Shown here piece by piece: positions 24,960 through 33,073 of a DNA stretch of 62,231 nt. Origin of the DNA: Komagataeibacter melaceti (GTDB taxonomy: Bacteria; Pseudomonadota; Alphaproteobacteria; Acetobacterales; Acetobacteraceae); the NCBI RefSeq assembly GCF_003403295.1, contig NZ_QUWV01000004.1, forward strand, positions 1 to 62,231. Direction: 5' to 3'. The notes under the pieces were generated by a model. That model made no database searches. It worked only from the letters and a program-made list of their open reading frames with translations, and had not been told where the DNA came from. The number at the start of each line of letters is the position of its first letter. The stretch's first letter is position 1. Position numbers and translations under genes: made by a program.

Positions 24960-25943
24960 TCAGGGCAAGGGCGCAAGCCGCCTGAAGGCGTCAGAAATCA
25001 GGTTTGACAACAGTAATGGCGCGGCGGGCAGCAGCAGGCCGGTGCGCACGTAAACCCCAAGTGCCCGCGGTTTTATGCCGCTGGCATGAAAGGGGACGAA
25101 GACAAGCGTCTTCTCGCGCAGTTCGTGTTCCACCCCGATACGGGTCTGGAACGCGATCCCCGCCCCGCGCGCGGCCAAGTCGGCCATGAGGGCGATCGAA
25201 TTCGTCGCCATGCGCGGGGATGCGACCGGCTCCGCCTCCTGCCCCGCATGCAGCAGGTTATTGATGGTCAGCCCCGTATCGGGGCCAAGGATACGCTCGG
25301 CCGCAAGGTCCGCCATGCGCAGCCGCTTGCGCCGCGCCAGATGGTGCCGGGGCGACATGATGACGCCAATGGGCAGCGACACCACATCCAGCCGGTCAAG
25401 CCGGGCGGGGTCATGTGGGGCATCGAACGCAACACCCAGATCACACGCGCCATCCTGAATGGCGGCCAGGATCTGCTCCGAACCCAAAACCTTTATGTCA
25501 ACATTCACATCCGGCGCGCTGGCCCAGAATTGTGACAGGAGTGCGGGCAACATGCCGCGCGCGACACTTTCCACCACGCCGATGGTGATCGAGCCATGCC
25601 GCAGGCCCTGCATGTCACGGATCAGGGCCTGCGCGCGCTCAAGCTCCAGCGCGCCCGCATGGGCATGGTCACGCAGCACCTTGCCCGCCGCCGTCAGCAC
25701 CAGCCGACGTGCTATACGCTCGAACAGGGATGCGCCCAGCTCCGCCTCAAACTGCGCAATGACACGGCTGATGGATGAAGGTGCTACCCCCAGCGCGGCG
25801 GCGGCGCTGCGTATGGACCCATGCCGGGTTACGGTAAGAAAATACTGCAGCCGTGTGGCAAGCAGGTATCCATGCATGTCGGCAGCCATCTGTTCGTGTT
25901 CCCCCCCCTGCGCTGACGCCGCGATACCCGGCGTGGGTGACAT
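24960..25943 (-). CDS. LysR-family transcriptional regulator
   Basis: A 327-residue regulator; the first 18-23 residues may be an over-extended start, since MAADMHGYLLATRLQYFLTV fits the family better. The winged helix-turn-helix is GSIRSAAAALGVAPSSISRVIAQFEAELG (about residues 42-70), followed by a type 2 periplasmic-binding-like effector domain. Co-directional with and immediately upstream of the catabolic operon, it is the probable pathway-specific regulator, responding to the substrate or an intermediate. Confidence 0.9.
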   Translation of the reverse strand: MSPTPGIAASAQGGEHEQMAADMHGYLLATRLQYFLTVTRHGSIRSAAAALGVAPSSISRVIAQFEAELGASLFERIARRLVLTAAGKVLRDHAHAGALELERAQALIRDMQGLRHGSITIGVVESVARGMLPALLSQFWASAPDVNVDIKVLGSEQILAAIQDGACDLGVAFDAPHDPARLDRLDVVSLPIGVIMSPRHHLARRKRLRMADLAAERILGPDTGLTINNLLHAGQEAEPVASPRMATNSIALMADLAARGAGIAFQTRIGVEHELREKTLVFVPFHASGIKPRALGVYVRTGLLLPAAPLLLSNLISDAFRRLAPLP

Positions 25944-26138
25944 AGGTTCCTGAAATCGTCCTTTTACTCAATCCCTCCGCCATACCGGGATTAGGCAGCA
26001 TCGGGTTGCGCAATGGTGGCGTGGCGGAGGGCAGGCGGAAAAAACTTTTTCCGGTTTCCTGCCTTGTCACCACAGGCGAACTGCCATCCCGCATGGCGCG
26101 GAAGGTGGCAGGAGCCGGATGGAACGGGAGCATGGATC

Positions 26139-26444
26139 ATGCCGCGTGGTGACAAATCCGCCTATACGGACAAGCAGAAGCGACAGGCCGCACATATCGA
26201 GGAAAGCTACGAGGAACGTGGCGTCAGCGAAGACGAGGCCGAACGCCGTGCATGGGCTACCGTCAATAAGGAGACGGGCGGCGGCAAGAAAAGCGGTTCG
26301 GGCCGGGGCCATGCCGTAACGCATGAACCCTCCCGCCGGGGTGGCCGGATCGGGGGTGCCGCATCCGCCCACCGTCCGGCGGAAGAACGCGCGGCCTCGG
26401 CCAAAAAGGCCGCTGAAACCCGCCGCAGAAACGCGCAGGAATAG
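26139..26444 (+). CDS. Small highly charged protein, 'plasmid stabilisation'-like family
   Basis: A 101-residue hydrophilic protein starting MPRGDKSAYTDKQKRQAAHI, with a middle rich in Glu/Arg (YEERGVSEDEAERRAWATVN) and a Gly/Ser/Lys/Arg-rich tail. ATG 26139 has GGGAG eight bases upstream; a longer in-frame start has no support. The same N-terminal pattern is widespread in proteobacteria under the vague name plasmid stabilisation protein; no function is established. It converges with rtcR, with a 12-bp gap. Confidence 0.75.
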   Translation: MPRGDKSAYTDKQKRQAAHIEESYEERGVSEDEAERRAWATVNKETGGGKKSGSGRGHAVTHEPSRRGGRIGGAASAHRPAEERAASAKKAAETRRRNAQE

Positions 26445-26456
26445 GATACGGCGCGT

Positions 26457-28031
26457 TCAGCCACCGCCTGTAACCATCTCCCAGTTCAGGCCGAAGCGGG
26501 CGAGGTATTTGCGCAGGCGGTCCGCGTCGTTCTGGCTGGTCTTTCCCTGCCGGGATACGGCGAACAGCCGTCGCCCCGCCGCGGAAAGTGATGACGCCGC
26601 GCGGCATGCCCGCACGACCGCCGCCAGTTGCGCCCGGTCAAACTCATCCACGCCCGCCGGATCGGGCAGCACTTCGGCCAGCAGCGCAAGGTCACCATCA
26701 AGCGCGACCGCCGCCCACTGATGGCGCAGGACCATGATTTCCGCCTCCACCATCGGCAGGGTTATGCGCCCGCGTTCGGCAAGGGTGCACAGCCTGCGGA
26801 CCGAGGCCGACAGGTCACGGCAATTACCCGACCATGGCGTGGCCGGGTCACGGGCGAAATGCAGGTAGCGCGCCATCGCATCCGCATTGAAGCCGGTCTT
26901 GCAGCCAAGGTTCAGTTCGGCTTCCTCCAGCTCATACGCCAGTTCGGCTTCCATATCTTCCCGCCGGTCGCGCAGCGGTGGCAGGCGGAAAACCCATAAC
27001 GCCAGTCGCGCCAGCAGGTCGGGGCGCATGATCCCCTGCCGCGCCAACACGGACAGGTCGCGGCTGGTTGCGGCAATCAGGTGGAAACGGCAGGTCTGCG
27101 CGGTATCGGCCCCCACGGGGTAATAACTGCCACTTTCCAGCGCATCGAGCAGCATGCCCTGCAGGGCATGGGGCAGCAGGTCGATGTCATCAAGAAACAG
27201 TACCCCGCCTTCCGCCTCGCCCAGGAATCCTGTCCGTTCGGTGCCCGCCAGCCCCACGACATTGCGCCGCTGGCCAAACAGGGCGGACATGGCGTGCGGC
27301 CCCTGCAACCCTGCACAGTTTACATGGACCAGACGCCCCCTGATCCGCCGGCGCTGGAGTTTCAGTTCATGGATGCGCCGGGCCAGCGTGGTCTTGCCAA
27401 CACCAGCCTCCCCCACCAGCACGACCGGCCCGTCCGAGCGGGTCACGACCTGTTCCAGCCGTTCCATCACGTCATGAAAGGCAGCGTTCCGGGTCGGGAT
27501 GCCGCCGCGCAGCATGTAGGAATGTTCCCGCGCCGCCGCCTCAAACCGGCGTTGCAAGGCATTATAGCGCGCAAGGTCAAGGTCAATGATGTCGATCGTG
27601 CCGTTGGGTGCATCCTCGCCCCGTGGTGGCCCGCTCTGGAGCAGGCAGGCGGGGATATGGCGGCTTTCCGTCAGCAGGAACCAGCAGATCTGGGCCACAT
27701 GCGTGCCGGTGGTCAGGTGGACGTAGTAACGCTCCCGCTCCTCATCAAAGCCGTATGATTGTGCAAAGTCATACAGCTTTCCATAAACTTCCTGAAAATC
27801 CCATGGGTTGTCGAGTTCCATGTCCACCAGCCGCACCTCGGTCCGAGGGGACAGGGCCACGATGTCACGCGCCACCTTCTCGGCCAGCCGGAGGTTTTGA
27901 TGCTGATAGAGCAGTTCCAGCCGGTCGACCGGAAAATCGGGATGGGCACAGATCTGCACCGAAGGCCGCCATGAGTAACGACGCCCCTGATCGAGGGTGG
28001 TACCGAGGAAGCCGATGACAACATTACGCAT
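26457..28031 (-). CDS. rtcR: RtcR-like regulator: CARF domain plus AAA+ domain, GAFTGA motif lost
   Basis: Regulator of RNA-repair genes, about 524 residues. The N-terminal CARF-type domain (RNVVIGFLGTTLD; VHLTTGTHVAQICWFLL) is followed by an AAA+ domain with Walker A GEAGVGKTTLARRI, Walker B GGVLFLDDID and the arginine-finger region MRPDLLARLALWVFRLPPLR. The C-terminus SLSAAGRRLFAVSRQGK plus NDADRLRKYLARFGL matches RtcR of E. coli. The loop that should read GAFTGA and contact sigma-54 reads NVVGLA (around residue 255), so classical sigma-54 activation is doubtful. ATG 28031 starts MRNVVIGFLG; a start 12 codons upstream is less likely. Divergent from the TROVE gene. Confidence 0.88.
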   Translation of the reverse strand: MRNVVIGFLGTTLDQGRRYSWRPSVQICAHPDFPVDRLELLYQHQNLRLAEKVARDIVALSPRTEVRLVDMELDNPWDFQEVYGKLYDFAQSYGFDEERERYYVHLTTGTHVAQICWFLLTESRHIPACLLQSGPPRGEDAPNGTIDIIDLDLARYNALQRRFEAAAREHSYMLRGGIPTRNAAFHDVMERLEQVVTRSDGPVVLVGEAGVGKTTLARRIHELKLQRRRIRGRLVHVNCAGLQGPHAMSALFGQRRNVVGLAGTERTGFLGEAEGGVLFLDDIDLLPHALQGMLLDALESGSYYPVGADTAQTCRFHLIAATSRDLSVLARQGIMRPDLLARLALWVFRLPPLRDRREDMEAELAYELEEAELNLGCKTGFNADAMARYLHFARDPATPWSGNCRDLSASVRRLCTLAERGRITLPMVEAEIMVLRHQWAAVALDGDLALLAEVLPDPAGVDEFDRAQLAAVVRACRAASSLSAAGRRLFAVSRQGKTSQNDADRLRKYLARFGLNWEMVTGGG

Positions 28032-28033
28032 AG

Positions 28034-28045
28034 GTTTATATAAAC
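28034..28045. promoter_or_regulatory. Palindrome GTTTATATAAAC at the rtcR start
   Basis: A perfect 12-bp palindrome beginning three bases upstream of the rtcR ATG. An ATATAAA copy recurs about 16 bp further on (near 28055). It overlaps the expected ribosome-binding site of rtcR, a position suited to autoregulation. Confidence 0.35.
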
Positions 28046-28092
28046 GGATAAACCCATATAAATCCATATATGATTTCAGGAGGCACCCATGT

Positions 28093-28111
28093 CAGAATTC
28101 CGATAATTCTG
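28093..28111. promoter_or_regulatory. Inverted repeat between rtcR and the TROVE gene
   Basis: CAGAATT-CCGAT-AATTCTG, 7-bp arms with a 5-bp spacer, followed by TTTTAT on the plus strand. It is centrally placed in the divergent rtcR/TROVE promoter region, so it is a candidate operator for the RtcR-like protein. The T-rich tail makes a short terminator possible instead. Confidence 0.4.
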
Positions 28112-28207
28112 TTTTATAACAATCAGCTACAAGAAATTATCGTTTTTCTTTTTCTCCGTATTTCCCTCGGGCACAAAAAAGGGGTGACGAAGAAAGGGAA
28201 CAGAGCC

Positions 28208-29764
28208 ATGGCAGACCGATCCATGCTTGCATCGCTACGGGAGTGGTTCACACCACGGGCCAATACCCGTAACGTGATCGGGGCTCCCGCCTATGATCCG
28301 GGCGCGCGCCACAAGCTGGCCCAGCTTGCCATGACAGGCACCTTTGGCGATGGCTATTATCAGGACGCGCAGGCGTACATAGATGCCCTGGTCGAACAGG
28401 CTCACGCCGTAAGCCCTGATTTCCTTGCCCGCACAGCCATCCATGCCCGGGACCGGGGGCACATGAAGGATACGCCCGCCCTGCTGCTGGCCATCCTGTC
28501 CATGCGTGATACGGCGCTGTTTGTCCGTGCGTTCCCGCAGGTCGTGACGTCCGGCCGTATGCTGCGCACCTTCGTGCGGATCATGCGCTCCGGGCAGGCG
28601 GGGCGCAGGTCGCTTGGCTCACGGCCAAAGGCCATGGTGCGGGACTGGCTGGATGGGGCATCGGACGGGCAGCTTCTGGCAGCCTCGGTCGGGAATGACC
28701 CGTCGCTGGCCGATATCATCCGCATGGTCCATCCGCGCCCCGGCAATGCGCAACGTGAGGCATTCTATGCCTGGCTGATCGACAGGCCCGTCGATACATC
28801 GGCCCTGCCGCCCATCGTGCAGGAACTGCTGGCCTTCCGTTCAGGGGTGTCGGAACAGGTGCCCGCCGTGCCGTTCCAGCTTCTGGCCAGCCTGCCGCTC
28901 TCACCCGGGCAGTGGGGGGCCGTCGCCCGCATGGCATCGTGGCAGACCCTGCGGCAGGGGCTGAACATGCTGACACGCAACGGTGCCTTTGATGATCCGG
29001 CGATCGTGGCCCACGTAGCGGCGGTACTGCGCGACCCGGAACGGTTCCGGGCAGCCAGGGCCCAGCCCTACCAGTTGCTTGCGACCCTGAAGGCGCTGGA
29101 CCCGGCTGTGCCCCCTGCCCTGACGGAGGCCCTGCACGACGCCATGGAACATGCGGTGGACAATGTGCCCCAGTTTGGGGGGCGCGTAGTGATTTGCCCC
29201 GATGTATCGGCGTCCATGCATGCGCCAGTCACGGGCTACCGGGGCAGCGCCACCTCGGCGGTGAGGTGCATTGATGTCGCGGCTCTTGTGGCGGTGGCGG
29301 TCAGGCGCAGCAACCCTGCCGCCCGCATCCTGCCCTTTGCCATGCGGGTGCATGACATTGATCTGGGGTCCGATGATACGATCCTGACCAACGCCTGCCG
29401 CCTTGCGAAACTGGGCGGTGGCGGCACGGATTGCGCGGCCCCGCTGGCATGGCTCAATGCCCGGCGCGAACCGGTGGATGTTGTTGTGTTCGTATCGGAC
29501 AACGCCTCGTGGGGTAACGCATGGGTGGTGGAGTGGGGAACGGGCATGATGCAGGAATGGATAAAGCTGAAAGCCCGCAACCCGGCGGCACGCCTTATCT
29601 GTATCGACATCCAGCCTTACGGCACCACACAGGTGGCCGAACGGCCAGATGTGCTGAATATTGGCGGCTTTTCCGATGCGGTCTTTGACCAGATGGCCGA
29701 ATTCACATCGGGCCGGATGGAAACCGCGCACTGGGTGGGTCAGATCATGGCCCGGCCGCTCTGA
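28208..29764 (+). CDS. rsr: TROVE domain / Ro60-like RNA-binding protein with vWA domain
   Basis: Bacterial orthologue of Ro60 (Rsr), a ring protein that binds Y RNAs and misfolded RNA and works with exoribonucleases in RNA quality control. ATG 28208 (MADRSMLASLREWF) has AAAGGGA about nine bases upstream and replaces a 46-codon longer frame. Residues about 1-340 are the HEAT-like TROVE ring. The C-terminal von Willebrand A domain has an intact metal site: DVSAS (in CPDVSASM), the Thr in GGTDCAAPL, and FVSDNASW. Followed by a candidate Y RNA and rtcB, as in the rsr-yrlBA-rtcBA locus of Salmonella. Confidence 0.9.
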   Translation: MADRSMLASLREWFTPRANTRNVIGAPAYDPGARHKLAQLAMTGTFGDGYYQDAQAYIDALVEQAHAVSPDFLARTAIHARDRGHMKDTPALLLAILSMRDTALFVRAFPQVVTSGRMLRTFVRIMRSGQAGRRSLGSRPKAMVRDWLDGASDGQLLAASVGNDPSLADIIRMVHPRPGNAQREAFYAWLIDRPVDTSALPPIVQELLAFRSGVSEQVPAVPFQLLASLPLSPGQWGAVARMASWQTLRQGLNMLTRNGAFDDPAIVAHVAAVLRDPERFRAARAQPYQLLATLKALDPAVPPALTEALHDAMEHAVDNVPQFGGRVVICPDVSASMHAPVTGYRGSATSAVRCIDVAALVAVAVRRSNPAARILPFAMRVHDIDLGSDDTILTNACRLAKLGGGGTDCAAPLAWLNARREPVDVVVFVSDNASWGNAWVVEWGTGMMQEWIKLKARNPAARLICIDIQPYGTTQVAERPDVLNIGGFSDAVFDQMAEFTSGRMETAHWVGQIMARPL

Positions 29765-29778
29765 ACAGGCTTGGCGAA

Positions 29779-29953
29779 TGCCGGGGGGACTACAGTCACG
29801 AGGCCACTCTTACGGGAACCCTCCCCCCTTTGTCCTTCCAACCCCTTGTCGCCAGAACCTTTTTTTCACCACCCGCCCACCGGGGATACACGCCGGACCA
29901 CGCTGCAAGCAAGGTCCGGCACCTCTCCTTTCCCCTGATGTAGCCCCCCGGCA
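29779..29953 (+). ncRNA. Candidate Y RNA between TROVE gene and rtcB
   Basis: The 276-bp gap between the TROVE gene and rtcB can fold into an RNA of about 175 nt closed by a long terminal stem: TGCCGGGGGG (29779-29788) pairs with CCCCCCGGCA (29944-29953). After one bulged A (29789), CTACA (29790-29794) pairs with TGTAG (29939-29943). That is 15 bp with a single bulge, the kind of bulged end stem that Ro60 proteins bind in Y RNAs. Inside is a perfect 8-bp hairpin, GCCGGACC (29892-29899) with GGTCCGGC (29913-29920). I cannot see a clear tRNA-like T-loop. The strand is assumed to be that of the flanking genes. Confidence 0.55.
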
Positions 29954-30040
29954 GAAACCGCGCGGGCGCTATCGGGATCATGCAGGCAACATGCCGTGGG
30001 CGCCCACGCCCCATGGCCCCGGAAAGATATGTGAACGATC

Positions 30041-31432
30041 ATGACCCATGAAATTCCCGGCCCCATAACCGGCACGCACCTGATTGAATGGGGCCATTGC
30101 CCCGGCCCTGCCTTTGCCGCCCTGCTGGAGCGGGCCAACGCCGCGCGGGCCGACGGGATGGACATGACCCGTATCCGCGCCCTGCTGGCTGCCGACCTGC
30201 CGCAACCACCGCCCCCGCATCGGCCCCTGCTAGGGGCGGGCGACGTGCCGCTGCATATCGCGATCCGTGCGGAAAACGGGGATGAAACCGACAACTTGAA
30301 CGGCGTGCTGGCCACAATGCGCGAAGTGCTGCGCACGCCCACGGTGCAGGCCGGGGCCATCATGCCCGATGCCTGCCCGTCCGGCCCGCTGGGCACCATT
30401 CCGGTTGGCGGGGTTGTCGCGACACGCAACGCTATCCATCCCGGCATGCATTCGGCCGACATATGCTGTTCGGTCATGATGACCGACCTTGGCGTGGCTG
30501 ATCCGAAAATGGTGCTGGACGTGGCCTCGGCCACTACGCATTTCGGGCGCGGCGGCCGCGGGGATGCCAGCCGGTTCGCGATGGAACCGGACCTGTTTGA
30601 GGCTTTCCGCGCCAATCCGTTCCTGAAGCGCCAGAAGACATTGCAGGCTGCACGGAGCCATATGGGCACGCAGGGGGATGGCAACCATTTCCTGTTCGTG
30701 GGGCGTTCGCGCAGTACGGGGCATACGGTCATGGTCACGCATCACGGCTCACGCGGACCGGGCGGGCAGTTGTACAAGGCTGGCATGGAGGTGGCCGAGC
30801 GCTACAGGCAGCAGCTTTCTCCCGCCACGTTGCCGCAGAATGCGTGGATTCCGGCGGATAGCGCGGATGGCCGCGCCTACTGGCAGGCCCTGCAGCTCAT
30901 CCGCCGCTGGACCAGGGCCAACCATACCGTGCTCCACCACGCCATCAGCACCGCCATAGGAGCCAGCGTGGTGGACCGGTTCTGGAACGAGCATAACTTC
31001 GTCTTCCAGCGCGATGGCCTGTTCTATCATGGCAAGGGCGCCACACCCGCCTGGGGCAGCCATGCCGATGATGCCTGCGGCCGGGTGCTCATACCCCTCA
31101 ACATGGCCGAGCCGGTCTTGGTCGCGCGGGGAAAGGATGCCCGCCACGCGCTGGGCTTCGCGCCCCATGGGGCGGGGCGCAACTTCTCGCGCACCGAGCA
31201 TCGCCGCCGCATGGGCAATGTCTCCCCGGCCACCCGGCTTGCCGCCGAGACACAGGGGCTGGACATCCGCTTTTACGGGGGCGAGGTCGATACATCGGAA
31301 CTGCCGTCAAGCTACAAGCGGGCCGATGCGGTCGTGCGGCAGATTGACGAATACGGCCTTGCCGAGATTGAGGACTATATTGACCCCTTCGGCTGCATCA
31401 TGGCGGGCAACATGCCCTACCGCAAAAGGTAG
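30041..31432 (+). CDS. rtcB: RtcB RNA-splicing ligase
   Basis: GTP- and Mn-dependent RNA ligase joining 2',3'-cyclic phosphate (or 3'-phosphate) and 5'-OH ends; 463 residues. Family motifs: the metal-binding SADICCSV (Asp and Cys spaced as in DIGCG of typical RtcB), QGDGNHF, THHGSRG, HGKGATPAW, and the GMP-accepting His region FAPHGAGRNFSR. The gene follows the TROVE gene and the candidate Y RNA. No rtcA cyclase or archease is seen, so this is a reduced repair operon. It converges with the urea transporter operon. Confidence 0.93.
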   Translation: MTHEIPGPITGTHLIEWGHCPGPAFAALLERANAARADGMDMTRIRALLAADLPQPPPPHRPLLGAGDVPLHIAIRAENGDETDNLNGVLATMREVLRTPTVQAGAIMPDACPSGPLGTIPVGGVVATRNAIHPGMHSADICCSVMMTDLGVADPKMVLDVASATTHFGRGGRGDASRFAMEPDLFEAFRANPFLKRQKTLQAARSHMGTQGDGNHFLFVGRSRSTGHTVMVTHHGSRGPGGQLYKAGMEVAERYRQQLSPATLPQNAWIPADSADGRAYWQALQLIRRWTRANHTVLHHAISTAIGASVVDRFWNEHNFVFQRDGLFYHGKGATPAWGSHADDACGRVLIPLNMAEPVLVARGKDARHALGFAPHGAGRNFSRTEHRRRMGNVSPATRLAAETQGLDIRFYGGEVDTSELPSSYKRADAVVRQIDEYGLAEIEDYIDPFGCIMAGNMPYRKR

Positions 31433-31601
31433 TCCGCCTGCCATGCCATCTGAAACCCGGCCGGGGATGTGCGCGCACTCACGGGCCATAAGGTGTGCAT
31501 TTACGCCAGCCATGTCGTCAGACTGGCCTGTCTGATACGGCTGGCCCCGGTGGAACAGGTGACATGCACGACCACGTATCCTGCCCTGCTCCACCGCGCG
31601 T

Positions 31602-32297
31602 TCAGATGGTGATGTAGGAGCGCACATCCTCCGCCACGAGATCACACGCCTGCCCCGCCAGCACGACCTTGCCACGATCCAGCACGGCTATGCTGTCAGC
31701 CAGTTCAAAGGCGAAGTCGAAATACTGCTCAACCAGCACGATAGCCATGTCACCCCGGTCACGCAGCATGCCGATGATGGTGCCGATATCCTTGATGATG
31801 CTGGGCTGGATGCCCTCGGTCGGTTCATCCAGCACCAGCAGGCGCGGGCGGATGACCAGCGCGCGGGCAATGGCAAGCTGCTGCTGCTGGCCGCCCGACA
31901 GGTCGCCGCCCCGGCGGTCAAGCATCTGCGCCAGGACGGGGAACAGGTCGAATATCTCATCAGGCACCCTGCGCTGCCCGCGTGGCAGCAGGCCGAACCC
32001 GGTCTCAAGGTTCTCGCGCACGCTCAGCAGCGGGAAAATATCGCGCCCCTGCGGCACGGTGGCGATGCCGCGTCTGGCACGTTCATAGGCGGGGAGCCTG
32101 CTCAGCTCCTCTCCTTCCCATTTGATATGGCCAGCGCTTATGGCGTGCATGCCGGTTATGGCGCGGATCAGGCTGGTCTTGCCCACGCCATTGCGCCCGA
32201 GCACACAGGTCACTTTTCCCATGCGCGCCTCAACCGACACGCCGCGCAGGGCAATCGCCGCACCATAATGCAGGTGCACATCCTTAACGTCGAGCAT
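31602..32297 (-). CDS. urtE: Urea ABC transporter ATPase UrtE
   Basis: ATP-binding subunit of the high-affinity urea importer. ATG 32297 (MLDVKDVHLHYG) has GGAGG eight bases upstream, better than ATG 32333, which overlaps the urtD stop. Walker A is GRNGVGKTS, the signature is LSGGQQQQLAIAR, and Walker B is LLVLDEPTEG. The GIQPSIIKDI stretch after Walker B is characteristic of UrtE among LivF-like ATPases. It is the last gene of urtABCDE. Confidence 0.94.
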   Translation of the reverse strand: MLDVKDVHLHYGAAIALRGVSVEARMGKVTCVLGRNGVGKTSLIRAITGMHAISAGHIKWEGEELSRLPAYERARRGIATVPQGRDIFPLLSVRENLETGFGLLPRGQRRVPDEIFDLFPVLAQMLDRRGGDLSGGQQQQLAIARALVIRPRLLVLDEPTEGIQPSIIKDIGTIIGMLRDRGDMAIVLVEQYFDFAFELADSIAVLDRGKVVLAGQACDLVAEDVRSYITI

Positions 32298-32332
32298 GGA
32301 CGTTGCCTCCTTCCGTGCTTCGGGTGCGTTCA

Positions 32333-33073
32333 TCAGCGTCCAAGATAGACCTCGATCACACGCGGGTCGGCGCTGATTTCATCCAGCGTGCCTTCGGCCA
32401 GCACCGCGCCTTCATGCAGTACTGTCACCCCCACCCCGAGGGCGCGGACAAAATCCATGTCATGCTCCACCACCACCACGCTGCGCGTCCGGTTGATCTC
32501 ACGCAGCAGGTCGGCCGTGGCCATGGTCTCGGCATCGGTCATGCCCGCCACGGGTTCATCCACCAGCAGCAGATCAGGCTCCTGGCCCATCAGCATCCCA
32601 ATCTCGAGCCACTGCTTCTGGCCATGGCTCATGCCGCCTGCGGGCTGGTCGGCCATGTCCTGCAGGCGCGTAAGCTGGAGCAGGTGCGCGATCCGCTCAC
32701 GCTCGCGCGCGCTCTGGCGTGCCATCAGCATGGCGAAAGGCGAACGGATGCCCTTGAGCGAAAGCAGGAGGTTTTCGGTAACACTCAGGGCCTCGAACAC
32801 GGTCGGCTTCTGGAACTTGCGCCCGATGCCCAGCCGGGCAATGGCCGGTTCATCCAGCCGGGTCAGGTCATGCCCCTGAAAGCGCGCCGTGCCGGTATCG
32901 GGCCGGGTCTTGCCGGTGATGATGTCCATCATCGTCGTCTTGCCCGCCCCGTTCGGCCCCACGATGGCGCGCATCTCGCCCGGTCGCAGCGAAAGGCTGA
33001 GGTTGTTGATGGCGCGAAAGCCGTCGAACGTAACGCTCACATTGCGCACATCAAGCAGGAGATCCCCGGTCAT
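32333..33073 (-). CDS. urtD: Urea ABC transporter ATPase UrtD
   Basis: LivG-type ATPase of 246 residues with Walker A GPNGAGKTTMMDII, signature MSHGQKQWLEIGM (the altered SHGQ form usual in UrtD), Walker B LLLVDEPVAGM and the switch His in VVVEHDMDF. It overlaps urtC by 4 bp at its start and touches the longer urtE start at its end. It pairs with UrtE to energise urea import. Confidence 0.95.
   Translation of the reverse strand: MTGDLLLDVRNVSVTFDGFRAINNLSLSLRPGEMRAIVGPNGAGKTTMMDIITGKTRPDTGTARFQGHDLTRLDEPAIARLGIGRKFQKPTVFEALSVTENLLLSLKGIRSPFAMLMARQSARERERIAHLLQLTRLQDMADQPAGGMSHGQKQWLEIGMLMGQEPDLLLVDEPVAGMTDAETMATADLLREINRTRSVVVVEHDMDFVRALGVGVTVLHEGAVLAEGTLDEISADPRVIEVYLGR

Noticed and set aside
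28032-28207. Sigma-54 promoter before the TROVE gene
   Set aside because: No GG-N10-GC with good flanks was found; the nearest GGGCAC lacks a properly spaced TTGC. This agrees with the lost GAFTGA loop.
29779-29953. Intrinsic terminator reading of the TROVE-rtcB inverted repeat
   Set aside because: The paired arms are about 145 nt apart and no T-run follows the 3' arm, so a structured RNA is the better explanation.
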